Source of the DNA: CBFHND01 sp965657085
Lineage (GTDB): Bacteria; Pseudomonadota; Alphaproteobacteria; Rhodobacterales; Rhodobacteraceae
Length of the DNA stretch: 64,000 nucleotides
NCBI GenBank assembly: GCA_965657085.1
Contig: CBFHND010000002.1
Span: forward strand, 62,001 to 126,000
Direction of reading: 5' to 3'
Shown here: piece after piece, positions 9,187-17,357 of the stretch
Position numbering within the stretch: position 1 is the first letter of the stretch
Layout: every line of letters begins with the position of its first letter
Notes under the pieces: generated by a model
What the model was told of the DNA's origin: nothing
Seen by the model: the letters and a program-made list of their open reading frames with translations, nothing else
The model's database searches: none
Position numbers and translations under genes: made by a program

Positions 9187-10877
9187 GCGAGATTGATCCA
9201 ATCACCCTGTCGGTTCTTGCAGGCCGCATGGAGCAGATCGCCGACGAGATGGACGCTACACTGTTTCGTGCTGCCTTCAATCCGATCATTGCTGAGGCAC
9301 ATGATGCCAGTCATGGGCTCTATCACGCAGTATCGGGCGATACGCTGATTCAAGGCAAATCAGGTTTGCCCATTTTTGTGGGCGTCATGTCTTTTGCGGT
9401 GAAGGCCGTGATCGAAAAGGCCGCCAAGGATGGCGATCTGGAAGATGGTGACATCTACATCTTCAACGATGCCCATATCGGAGGCACGCACCTGTCGGAC
9501 ATGCGCCTTGTGCGACCTTACTTTCGCGACGGGAGGCTTTTTTGCTATCTCGCTTCGGTCGGCCATTGGCATGACGTAGGCGGCGCGGTGCCAGGCAATT
9601 ATAATCCGGCGGCGACCGATGTATTCCAAGAAGCGTTCAACCTGCCGCCTGTGAAGCTCGCCCGCAAAGGCAAGATCAATCAGGACATCATCGACATTCT
9701 CTTGCGCAACACCCGCCTGCCGCAATCGGCCATGGGCGATCTCAATGGCCAGCTTGGTGCGCTGGACCTGGGCGTCAAGCGGATGGACGAACTACTGGAT
9801 GAATACGGGGCGGAGACGATCACCGCTGCGCTTGAGGCGCTTGGCCACCGCGCCGAGGCGTTGATGCGGTCAGAGTTGACCGACTTGCCCGATGGCCGTT
9901 GGGAGGCTGAGGATTTTCTCGACAATGACGGCATCACCGACGAACCTTTGAAGATTAGGATCGCGCTTGAGATCAAAGACGATGAAATGACGCTTGATTT
10001 CACCGGTTCCTCGCCGCAATGCGCTGGCCCTGTAAACATCGCGCTCCCGACGACCGTGGCAACCGCCTATGTGGCCATCAAGCACGTCTTCCCTGCGCTG
10101 CCTGCCAATGCAGGCGTAATGCGGCCCATCGATGTGATCGTGCCAGAGGGCAGCCTTTTGGCCGCGCAGTTCCCCGCGCCCACGGGCGGCTATACCGAGA
10201 CCATCCTGAGGATGATCGACGTGGTCTTTTCTGCTTTCGCGAAGGCCGCACCCGAGCGCGTGGTTGCCAACGCCTATGGCACCATCAATGCGCTCTCCAT
10301 CGCCGGCAAGCGCAGCAATGGCCAGCCATGGGTCATGTTTTCCTTCTACGGCGGCGGTCATGGCGGGTCGGTCGAAACCGACGGGCTCAACCACGGCAAT
10401 GCGCCGATTTCGACCGCCACAATCCCGCCTATGGAGATCCTCGAGGCAGCCTATCCCGTCATGTTCCGCAAATGGGCATTGCGCCCCGACAGCGCCGGAG
10501 CGGGCGCACATCGCGGCGGGCTTGGCGCGGTCTACGAGATCGAGGTGCTGGAAGAAAACGGCGCCGAGGCCTTCCTTTTCGGTGAACGCGGACGCTTTGC
10601 TCCCAAGGGGATTGCTGGCGGCGGCGATGCTGCGCTGAACGCCTTTACCTATGAGCAGGATGATGGCTGGCATAGCCCGCCACTGGCCTCGAAGATGCGC
10701 GGTATCAAGCTTAAGGCTGGACAGGCTGTGCGGCTCGAAACGCCGGGCGGCGGCGGCTATGGTGCGGCATCCGACCGAAATCCCGAAACAGTGGCCCGCG
10801 ATGTCGCGCGCGGTCTGGTAAGCGACGCAGAAGCAGATGCCGCATATGGCACGCAATGGCGTGAGGTCACAGCATGA
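9183..10877 (+). CDS. hyuB: Hydantoinase B / oxoprolinase family protein
   Basis: 564 residues, with the ATG at 9183 overlapping the previous stop. N-terminal DPITLSVLAGRMEQIADEMD and NDAHIGGTHLSDM are hallmarks of the HyuB family, which works with HyuA in ATP-dependent opening of cyclic amides (N-methylhydantoin, 5-oxoproline) or in carboxylation (acetone carboxylase). C-terminal ETPGGGGYG is also conserved. With hyuA it suggests an imide, lactam or hydantoin substrate; the exact reaction cannot be read from sequence. Confidence 0.88.
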   Translation: MSEIDPITLSVLAGRMEQIADEMDATLFRAAFNPIIAEAHDASHGLYHAVSGDTLIQGKSGLPIFVGVMSFAVKAVIEKAAKDGDLEDGDIYIFNDAHIGGTHLSDMRLVRPYFRDGRLFCYLASVGHWHDVGGAVPGNYNPAATDVFQEAFNLPPVKLARKGKINQDIIDILLRNTRLPQSAMGDLNGQLGALDLGVKRMDELLDEYGAETITAALEALGHRAEALMRSELTDLPDGRWEAEDFLDNDGITDEPLKIRIALEIKDDEMTLDFTGSSPQCAGPVNIALPTTVATAYVAIKHVFPALPANAGVMRPIDVIVPEGSLLAAQFPAPTGGYTETILRMIDVVFSAFAKAAPERVVANAYGTINALSIAGKRSNGQPWVMFSFYGGGHGGSVETDGLNHGNAPISTATIPPMEILEAAYPVMFRKWALRPDSAGAGAHRGGLGAVYEIEVLEENGAEAFLFGERGRFAPKGIAGGGDAALNAFTYEQDDGWHSPPLASKMRGIKLKAGQAVRLETPGGGGYGAASDRNPETVARDVARGLVSDAEADAAYGTQWREVTA

Positions 10878-12937
10878 GCGGACGTATGATCGGTGTCGAT
10901 GTGGGCGGCACATTTACGGATGTTTTCGTTTTGAACGAGGCCGAAGGCACGGCAAGCGTTGCCAAGGTTCCGACAACACGGCCCGACCAATCGAATGGCT
11001 TTCTCGACGGGATCGGGCGCGAGGTGCAGGACCTGTCGGAGATTGCTGTGGTGGTGCATGGCACGACGGCGGGTACGAACGCGCTTCTGGAACGCAAGGG
11101 CGCGAAAACCGGTGTGATCTGTACCGAAGGGCTGCGCGATGTGCTGGAAATGCGCCGCCGCGACAGGCCGCGCACTTGGGGACTGCGCGGCGACTTTGAG
11201 CCCGTGGTAGACCGTCGCAACCGTCTGGAGGTGCCGGAACGCACCTTAGCCGACGGCACCGTACGCACCCCAGTCGACCTTGAGGCTGTACGCGCCGCTG
11301 CCGAGAAGCTACAGGCGCAAGGCTGCGAAGGCGTAGCCGTTCTGTTTGCCAATTCATATGCCAATACCGCCAACGAAGATGCTGCCGTCGCAGCGCTGCG
11401 CGAGGTCTGGCACAACGAACATGTTTCCGCATCCTCCGAGATTTTGCCGGAAATCCGCGAGTTCGAACGCTTCTCGACCACCGCGCTCAACGCCTATTTG
11501 CAGCCCGAAGTGTCCGGCTATCTGGGACGGCTGGAAAATGCGCTCAAGGCGGGCGGGTTCGATGGCGAATTCATGATCGTCCAGTCCAATGGCGGCGTCA
11601 TGGCGGTGGACACCGCTTGCCGCCTTCCAGTGCGTACGGCGCTTTCGGGCCCTGCGGCTGGGGTGATTGCCGCAGGCTATATCGCCGGGTCGGCCGGATT
11701 TGAGAATATCATCACTGGCGATATGGGCGGGACGAGTTTTGACGTCTCGCTGATTGCTGAGGGGCAATCCATGTTGTCGCCACAGACCTCGATTGATTTC
11801 GGTATGGTCGTGCGCAATCCAATGATCGAGATCACCACTATCGGCGCTGGGGGCGGCTCCATCGCTTGGGTCGACAAGGGCGGGCTGCTCAACATCGGCC
11901 CGGAAAGCGCCGGAAGCAATCCCGGCCCTGTGGCGTATGGCCTTGGAAACACCCGCCCCACGGTGACTGACGCCAACGTGGTTCTGGGCCGAATCGATCC
12001 GGACAACCCCATCGGCGGCACGCTTGAGCGGTTGGATGTGGGCGCGGCAAGCCGGGCAATTGATGAACATGTAGGCGCGCCCCTAGGGCTTTCCACGGTC
12101 GACGCCGCCGAGGCGATACTCAAGGTCGCCAACAGCCGCATGGCGGGCGCGATCCGCCTCGTTAGCATCGAGCGTGGTTTCGACCCCAAGCGCTTTGCCT
12201 TCATGCCGTTTGGCGGCGGCGGCGCGCTTCACGCAGGTGCGATGCTGGCCGAAGTGGGTATCTCGCGGGCAATCGTGCCGCGTTATCCCGGTGTCACATC
12301 GGCCATGGGATGCGTCATTGCCGATATGCGTCAGGATTTCGTACAAACCATCAACTCGTTGGTGGATACGCTGGATGAAACATCACTCGGCGCTTTCATG
12401 CAGGATCATGCCGATCAGGGCATGGCGCTACTTGATGCTGCACGAACCAATTTCGAAGCGCGTGAGCTGAGCTTCGAGCTCGACATGGCCTATATCGGGC
12501 AGACGCATACCGTGTCGGTTCCACTCACCGTAAAAGCAGAGGGGGGCGGGGTCGCTACTCCGACACGCACCGAGATTGAAGAGGCCTTTGACACCGCCTA
12601 CCGCGCAACTTTTGGCAGGCTCTTGCAGAACGGTGTGCGACGTATCCTGAACCTGCGCAGCGCCGTGACCGGCAAACGACCGAAATTTGATCTGAGCGCT
12701 CTGGCCCCGTCCGCGACCGGCTTGGCCGAGCCTACGGGCGAGAGGCAGGTGCATTTCGCCGACGGTTGGTACGCCACGGCAATCTATGATCGGCTTGCCC
12801 TACCTGTGGGAGCCGTCATCAAGGGCCCCGCGATCCTTACGCAGCCTGACACGACGGTACTTATCGAGCCGGATTTACAGGGCCGCGTCGATCAGTTTGG
12901 CAACACCATCATCGAACCCTTGGAGGAGGCATCATGA
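10874..12937 (+). CDS. hyuA: Hydantoinase A / oxoprolinase family protein
   Basis: 687 residues, coupled to hyuB by an ATGA overlap. It shows an ASKHA-type nucleotide-binding fold: GVDVGGTFTDVFVLN at residues 8-22, HGTTAGTNALLERKG near 58, and GDMGGTSFDVSLI near 280. This is the ATP-dependent partner of HyuB. HyuAB pairs hydrolyse or carboxylate small cyclic amides and ketones. Here it is embedded between a tautomerase-like protein and an isochorismatase-fold protein in a five-gene run of overlapping starts and stops. Confidence 0.9.
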   Translation: MSGRMIGVDVGGTFTDVFVLNEAEGTASVAKVPTTRPDQSNGFLDGIGREVQDLSEIAVVVHGTTAGTNALLERKGAKTGVICTEGLRDVLEMRRRDRPRTWGLRGDFEPVVDRRNRLEVPERTLADGTVRTPVDLEAVRAAAEKLQAQGCEGVAVLFANSYANTANEDAAVAALREVWHNEHVSASSEILPEIREFERFSTTALNAYLQPEVSGYLGRLENALKAGGFDGEFMIVQSNGGVMAVDTACRLPVRTALSGPAAGVIAAGYIAGSAGFENIITGDMGGTSFDVSLIAEGQSMLSPQTSIDFGMVVRNPMIEITTIGAGGGSIAWVDKGGLLNIGPESAGSNPGPVAYGLGNTRPTVTDANVVLGRIDPDNPIGGTLERLDVGAASRAIDEHVGAPLGLSTVDAAEAILKVANSRMAGAIRLVSIERGFDPKRFAFMPFGGGGALHAGAMLAEVGISRAIVPRYPGVTSAMGCVIADMRQDFVQTINSLVDTLDETSLGAFMQDHADQGMALLDAARTNFEARELSFELDMAYIGQTHTVSVPLTVKAEGGGVATPTRTEIEEAFDTAYRATFGRLLQNGVRRILNLRSAVTGKRPKFDLSALAPSATGLAEPTGERQVHFADGWYATAIYDRLALPVGAVIKGPAILTQPDTTVLIEPDLQGRVDQFGNTIIEPLEEAS

Positions 12938-13554
12938 GCAATCCAACCTCATGGGATATCTCGCGCACGGCGCTTCTGACGATTGATCTTCAAAATGATT
13001 TCATCCACCCCAAGGGCGCTTACGGACGCGCTGGCCAGAGCGCGGAAAGCATTGCAGCCCTGCCGGATCGCATCGCGCCGCTGGCGCGGGCGTTGCAAGC
13101 AAAGGGTGGGCGCTACTTCTCAGCGCAATTCACGCTGGTGCCCGACACAGACGGCGAGCCGCTAATTGCGCCACACCTGAAGGAATTACGCCCGTTTCTC
13201 GGGAAGGGTGATTTTGCGCCAGGCAGCTTTGGACATGCGATTGTGGATGCGCTCCAACCTGCGGATTTCGTGATCGAAAAAGTGGCTTATTCAGCCTTCT
13301 ATCAGACCCGTCTAGAATACCTGATGCGCGCCGTTGGGATCGACCATCTTATCGTGGGCGGCATCGTCACCAATGGCGGCGTGGCCTCCACACTGCGCGA
13401 TGCGCATCTGCGCAACGTTGAAACCGTTATGCTGACAGATGGCTGCGCCGCCTTCAAATCGGAGGTTCATGACGCCACGATCTTGTCGCTGGGCACGGTG
13501 ACCCGGCAGATGAGCTGCGCCGAAGCATTGGCCCTGATCGAGGGCACGTCATGA
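12934..13554 (+). CDS. Isochorismatase-fold protein lacking the nucleophilic Cys
   Basis: 206 residues, translationally coupled on both sides. LLTIDLQNDFIHP (around 15-27) holds the catalytic Asp and VIEKVAYSAFYQT the conserved Lys of the isochorismatase-like fold. Cysteine amidases of this fold have Cys in a TNxCVxxT context; here it reads TNGGVAST, so glycine occupies the nucleophile position. True isochorismatases such as PhzD also have glycine there and hydrolyse a vinyl ether by acid catalysis. A standard nicotinamidase or N-carbamoylsarcosine-amidase mechanism is therefore unlikely. Confidence 0.8.
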   Translation: MSNPTSWDISRTALLTIDLQNDFIHPKGAYGRAGQSAESIAALPDRIAPLARALQAKGGRYFSAQFTLVPDTDGEPLIAPHLKELRPFLGKGDFAPGSFGHAIVDALQPADFVIEKVAYSAFYQTRLEYLMRAVGIDHLIVGGIVTNGGVASTLRDAHLRNVETVMLTDGCAAFKSEVHDATILSLGTVTRQMSCAEALALIEGTS

Positions 13555-14417
13555 GCCTGAGCACACGTCTTCAGAATAAAGACATCGTCGTCGCGCCTGG
13601 AGTATATGATGGGCTGACCGCATCACTTGCCGAGGCGGCAGGGTTTGAGACGCTTTATCTCAGTGGTGCGGCTGTCGCCTACACGCGGCTGGGACGGCCT
13701 GACATTGGCCTGACCACGGCTTCCGAGATGGCCGATACGATGACGCTCATTGCCGATCGCACCGCGCTGCCGGTGATCATCGATGCCGACACTGGCTTTG
13801 GCAATGCACTCAACGCGCAGCGTACAATGCGGCTATACGAGCGGGCTGGCGCCTCGGCGCTACAGATGGAGGATCAGACCTATCCGAAACGCTGCGGGCA
13901 TCTGGCGGATAAATCGCTCATTCCAGCATCGGAAATGGTCGGAAAGATCGCCGCGATGGCCGATGCCCGGGCTTCGGAAGAGACGCTTATTATTGCGCGC
14001 ACCGACGCGATTGCGGTCGAGGGATTTACCGCCGCTGAAGACCGTGCAGAGGCCTATCTTGAAGCAGGCGCGGATGTGCTCTTCATCGAAGCGCCACAAA
14101 ACCGCGCGCAGTTGGAACAGATCGCAGCACGCTTCGCGGCGCGCGTACCGCTTCTGGCGAATATGGTGGAAGGCGGAGCCACACCGATCACTGGTGCCGA
14201 TGACCTTGAAACTCTAGGGTTTTCCATCGTGATCTTTCCCGGCGGCATAGTCCGTGCACTGGCCCGCACTGCGCAGGACTACTACCAGAGCCTCGCCCGC
14301 AACGGCTCGAACAAGCCATTTGCCGACCGGATGTTTGATTTCGGCGGCCTTAACGGTGTGATCGGAACAAACGAGATGCTGAAGAACGGCGCGCGGTATG
14401 ATGGCTCCGACAGTTAA
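13551..14417 (+). CDS. ICL/PEP-mutase superfamily lyase
   Basis: 288 residues, overlapping the previous gene by ATGA. This is an isocitrate lyase/phosphoenolpyruvate mutase barrel: VAPGVYDGLTASLAEAAGFE (14-33) is the entry loop, DADTGFGNALN (about 79-89) binds metal, and MEDQTYPKRCGHLADK (about 107-122) carries the lyase signature with its cysteine. Relatives cleave 2-methylisocitrate, 2,3-dimethylmalate or oxaloacetate. Beside a LeuCD-like pair, C-C cleavage of a substituted malate to an oxo-acid plus a carboxylic acid is the most coherent role, by inference. Confidence 0.87.
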   Translation: MSLSTRLQNKDIVVAPGVYDGLTASLAEAAGFETLYLSGAAVAYTRLGRPDIGLTTASEMADTMTLIADRTALPVIIDADTGFGNALNAQRTMRLYERAGASALQMEDQTYPKRCGHLADKSLIPASEMVGKIAAMADARASEETLIIARTDAIAVEGFTAAEDRAEAYLEAGADVLFIEAPQNRAQLEQIAARFAARVPLLANMVEGGATPITGADDLETLGFSIVIFPGGIVRALARTAQDYYQSLARNGSNKPFADRMFDFGGLNGVIGTNEMLKNGARYDGSDS

Positions 14418-15777
14418 ACCACCCCCAGATAACTTTGATCTTGAGGTAGAGCTCCTGATCATCGGCGCGGGCGCCTGCGGGCTGATTGCCGCGCTCTCGG
14501 CCAAGGAGGCTGGCCAGGAGGTTTTACTAATCGAAGCTGATGCTGTCCCTTCAGGCTCCACCGCGCTTTCGGCTGGGCTGATCCCCGCAGCAGGAACCAA
14601 GCTGCAACAGGCGGCAGGCATAGACGATAGCGCCGCGCAGTTCGCAGCGGATATTCAGGCCAAGGCCCATGGCGAGAACGATCAGGCGCTTGTTGATCTC
14701 ATGGCGCAGAATTCCGCCGAAGTGATCGACTGGCTTACGGCAACGCATGGTCTACCGTTCTCGGTCGTCGATGATTTTGATTATCCCGGCCATTCCAGAC
14801 GCCGCATGCACGGTCTGCCAACGCGCGCAGGTGCCGAACTGATCGACGCGCTGCGCAGCGCCGGCGAGCACGCAGGCATCGATATCATCTGCGAACGCCG
14901 CGCCGAGACGCTCTATTTCTCCGACGACCTAGTACATGGCGTCGCTGCGCGTCGCCCCGATGGCGGGTTGGAAACCATCGGCTGCAAGCGTCTGATCCTT
15001 GCCTGTAACGGTTTTGGCGGCAATCGTGCGCTTGTGGCCCGGCATATGCCGGAGATCGAAAACGGCCTTTGGTTTGGCCATGATGGCAACCAAGGCGAAG
15101 CCGTGCTTTGGGCCGATCAGATTGGCGCGGCATCCCAGCATCTGGGCGCCTATCAGGGCCATGGCAACGTAGCCCATCCCCACGGTATTCTTATCACCTG
15201 GGCCACGATCACCGAGGGCGGCGTGCAGGTGAACCGCGCTGGAAGGCGTTTCTGGAACGAGGCGCAAGGGTATTCCGAGGCCGCCCGCGCCGTACTGGCA
15301 CAATCCGGTGGCGAGGCCTTCGCTATCTTTGATGCGCGCATCGCTGAAATCGCACGGCAGTTCGAAGATTTCAAACGCGCCGAAACGCAAGGCGCGATCA
15401 AAACTGCCATCACACTGGACGAACTGGCCATCGCCTTTGGCCTGCCCACCGATGCGCTCAGGGAAACCATAGAAAGCTTGCCGACGGATGGCACCGATAG
15501 CTTTGGCCGCGCCTTCGGAAAGACCCGCCTTGCGCCGCCCTATTGCGGCGTGAGGGTCACCGGCGCGCTGTTTCACACGCAAGGGGGCCTGCAAGTTGAC
15601 ACCTCCGCGCGAGTCCTCACCCGCGACGGTTCGCCGATCCCCAATCTGTTCGCCGGCGGCGGCGCTGCCTGCGGTGTGTCCGGCCAAGGAGACAGCGGGT
15701 ACCTATCCGGAAACGGCCTGCTGGCCGCAGCGGTTTTGGGGCGTATCGCTGGAAAGGCTGTCTCCGAACGACGATAA
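14398..15777 (+). CDS. FAD-binding flavoprotein, fumarate reductase/KSTD-like
   Basis: 459 residues, overlapping the lyase gene by 20 bases. A dinucleotide fold, LLIIGAGACGLIAALSAKEAG (about 19-39), starts the FAD_binding_2 domain. HTQGGLQVD resembles the active-site segment of soluble fumarate reductases and ketosteroid dehydrogenases, and GQGDSGYLSGNGL closes the FAD site. It probably introduces or reduces a C=C bond next to a carbonyl or carboxylate, for example alkylsuccinate/alkylfumarate interconversion. No signal peptide is seen, so it is cytoplasmic. It is the last gene of the rightward operon. Confidence 0.82.
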   Translation: MMAPTVKPPPDNFDLEVELLIIGAGACGLIAALSAKEAGQEVLLIEADAVPSGSTALSAGLIPAAGTKLQQAAGIDDSAAQFAADIQAKAHGENDQALVDLMAQNSAEVIDWLTATHGLPFSVVDDFDYPGHSRRRMHGLPTRAGAELIDALRSAGEHAGIDIICERRAETLYFSDDLVHGVAARRPDGGLETIGCKRLILACNGFGGNRALVARHMPEIENGLWFGHDGNQGEAVLWADQIGAASQHLGAYQGHGNVAHPHGILITWATITEGGVQVNRAGRRFWNEAQGYSEAARAVLAQSGGEAFAIFDARIAEIARQFEDFKRAETQGAIKTAITLDELAIAFGLPTDALRETIESLPTDGTDSFGRAFGKTRLAPPYCGVRVTGALFHTQGGLQVDTSARVLTRDGSPIPNLFAGGGAACGVSGQGDSGYLSGNGLLAAAVLGRIAGKAVSERR

Positions 15778-16222
15778 CCTCACTTACACGCCGACTTACT
15801 CCATGCCAGGCATGCAAGAAGAGTTGACGACAACGCAACGGTGAGATGGATTGTCCCGCAGATTGTTTGTTCGCTGACACAGGGATTTTGCGCCTAAAGC
15901 AAATGTCGGCAATGCGGGCTGCGACTGCAGCATTTCTGAGTGCTGGCCAACGGCATGTGTGGATGGCTCCTGCATTGCAAGCGATTTTTACGATTGCGAT
16001 GGTCTGTCAATACGGTCGTCTGTCCGGCCTGTTTGGATGGCGGTTGCCACTGGCCCTGATGAGTTCCGCGAGCAGGGTTCCTATCGGCTAAACGACCTCG
16101 GGGGCCGCGACATTGGTCGGAGTGTCCTTACTCTTGGTGACTTCGTTTCGCATCATCACATCAAGCGTCTTGCATCTCGGGGCAGGATCAAGCGATCAGC
16201 TGCCAGTATTCCTCTCGTTTCG
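15778..16222. other. Intergenic stretch, no gene recognised
   Basis: No coding frame here resembles a known family. It lies between the flavoprotein operon and a chain of insertion-sequence remnants and is probably decayed mobile DNA. No clear factor-independent terminator was found for the operon. Confidence 0.4.
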
Positions 16223-16345
16223 TCAGAAGCGCCCGAGGCGTTCCTTTCCGCCGCTAGATTTGTTGAGCGGTGTCAGACCCAGCCACGTGGCCAAGTCGCG
16301 TCCGGTCTCGAACTGTTTTGCATCGTCGATGGTGGCAACGACATC
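16223..16345 (-). pseudogene. IS110-family transposase fragment
   Basis: The reverse strand encodes about 40 residues, including TGRDLATWLGLTPLNKSSGG followed by KERLG, the conserved Transposase_20 segment of IS110/IS1111 transposases. A stop follows directly and the upstream part is missing. It is a relic with no function. Confidence 0.7.
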
Positions 16346-16406
16346 TGAGGGACTATCCTGAATTATGTGCTCTGGCGTGGTAGCTCAGGAATGAGGCGAA
16401 CCACGT

Positions 16407-16453
16407 ATGAGCATCGACAAAGACCTTTTGGAGCAGCTGATGGATGGGCGTTC
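16407..16453 (+). pseudogene. IS256-family transposase N-terminal fragment
   Basis: ATG at 16407 begins MSIDKDLLEQLMDGRS, the characteristic start of IS256-family (mutator-type) transposases. Homology stops at about 16453, where the next IS3 element begins. The remainder of the transposase was not seen; a possible right-end remnant lies beyond the IS3 pair near 18660-18720. Confidence 0.6.
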
Positions 16454-16509
16454 TGGAGTTCCCCCGGTTTGATGGAAACTTTTTCACTTGATGAAGGAGA
16501 GTGTTTTTC

Positions 16510-16794
16510 ATGCCGAGAACGAGGCACCCTTACCCTGCGGAATTCAGGGAGCAGATGGTTGCGCTTGTGCGAACCGGGCGCAGTGTTGAGAGCCTGGCGC
16601 GGGAGTATGAGCCCTGCGCTGCCACCACCCACGAATGGGTCAGGCAGGCCGCTGCCGATGATGGCGACGACCCGAGCAATCTGACGAGCGAGGAACGCGA
16701 AGAACTGCGTCAGCTTCGCCGCGAGGTGAAGCAGCTCCGGCAGGAGCGGGATATCTTGTCAAAGGGTCGTTCATTGATGGCGCCATTGGTCTGA
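16510..16794 (+). pseudogene. IS3-family OrfA, frame-disrupted near its end
   Basis: MPRTRHPYPAEFREQMVALV opens a helix-turn-helix OrfA, followed by a leucine-zipper-like run (REELRQLRREVKQLRQERDI). After LSK the frame leaves the expected family sequence, and OrfA-like coding resumes about 41 bases later (DAWFAQNDVTS in the same strand). The interruption is a hairpin-rich segment at 16765-16805. The OrfA product is therefore shortened and altered. Confidence 0.65.
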
Positions 16795-16805
16795 GCCCAA
16801 TGGAC
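16765..16805. repeat. 41-bp hairpin-like insertion, copy A
   Basis: An extra 41-base segment at the orfA/orfB junction of IS3 no. 1. Its ends and centre are palindromic: GTCGTTCATTG near the left pairs with CAATGGACGAC at the right, and an inner CCATTGG pairs with CCAATGG. The 25 bases at 16781-16805 match 22 of 25 bases of a segment (18291-18315, opposite strand) in the other IS3 element. Insertion boundaries are inferred from the expected protein frame. Confidence 0.5.
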
Positions 16806-16855
16806 GACGCCTGGTTTGCACAAAACGACGTGACATCGCGGAGGTCTTCAAATTC

Positions 16856-17336
16856 ATGACCGCAAATCAGGCCCAGTATTCTATCCAGATGATGTCACGC
16901 ACGCTGGGCGTATCCCGCAGCGGGTTCTATGCCTATCACAGCCGCCCGCCGAGCGCCCGTTCGCTGGCCGACGAGGCGCTGAGCAAACGGATCGCGGCGA
17001 TCCACAAGGCGTCGAAGGAGACCTATCGGGCACCCCACATTCACGCCGAACTTGCCGACGAGGATATCTTCGTCGGTCGCAAGCGCATTGAACGTCTGAT
17101 GCAGGCCAAGGGCTTGAGGGGCGTCAGTCGCCGCAAGTTCGTGGTGACCACCGAACGCGACCCGCGCGTCCGTTCCGCCGCCGATCCGGTCGACCGCAAC
17201 TTCTATGCAGACGCTCCGAATGTGCTGTGGGTGGCCGACATCACCTTCGTGCCAACCTGGGCGGGCTTTCTGTATCTGGCTGTGGTGCTGGATGCCTTCA
17301 GCCGCCGTATTGTCGGCTGGGCCATGGGCACTGACC
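16856..17336 (+). pseudogene. IS3-family OrfB, truncated
   Basis: MTANQAQYSIQMMSRTLGVS is the usual N-terminal region of this OrfB subgroup. The first catalytic Asp is present (VLWVADITFVPTWAG). The sequence breaks off after VGWAMGTDL, where the second IS3 element begins, so the second Asp and the Glu of the DDE triad are missing. Confidence 0.75.
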
Positions 17337-17357
17337 TGCCCCCCAAGGCTCCCTCAT

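Larger units (their letters stand above)
16454..17336 (+). mobile_element. IS3-family element no. 1, 3'-truncated
   Basis: The left end appears to be TGGAGTTCCCCCGG at 16454, inside an IS256-type fragment. orfA and the first half of orfB follow. The element is cut near 17336 by a second IS3 element, and its 3' half is not found on the other side, so a deletion must also have occurred. Confidence 0.65.

Noticed and set aside
15846..16361. Several short frames between the flavoprotein and the IS pile
   Set aside because: No ribosome-binding sites, no family match and overlapping frames; treated as decayed sequence.
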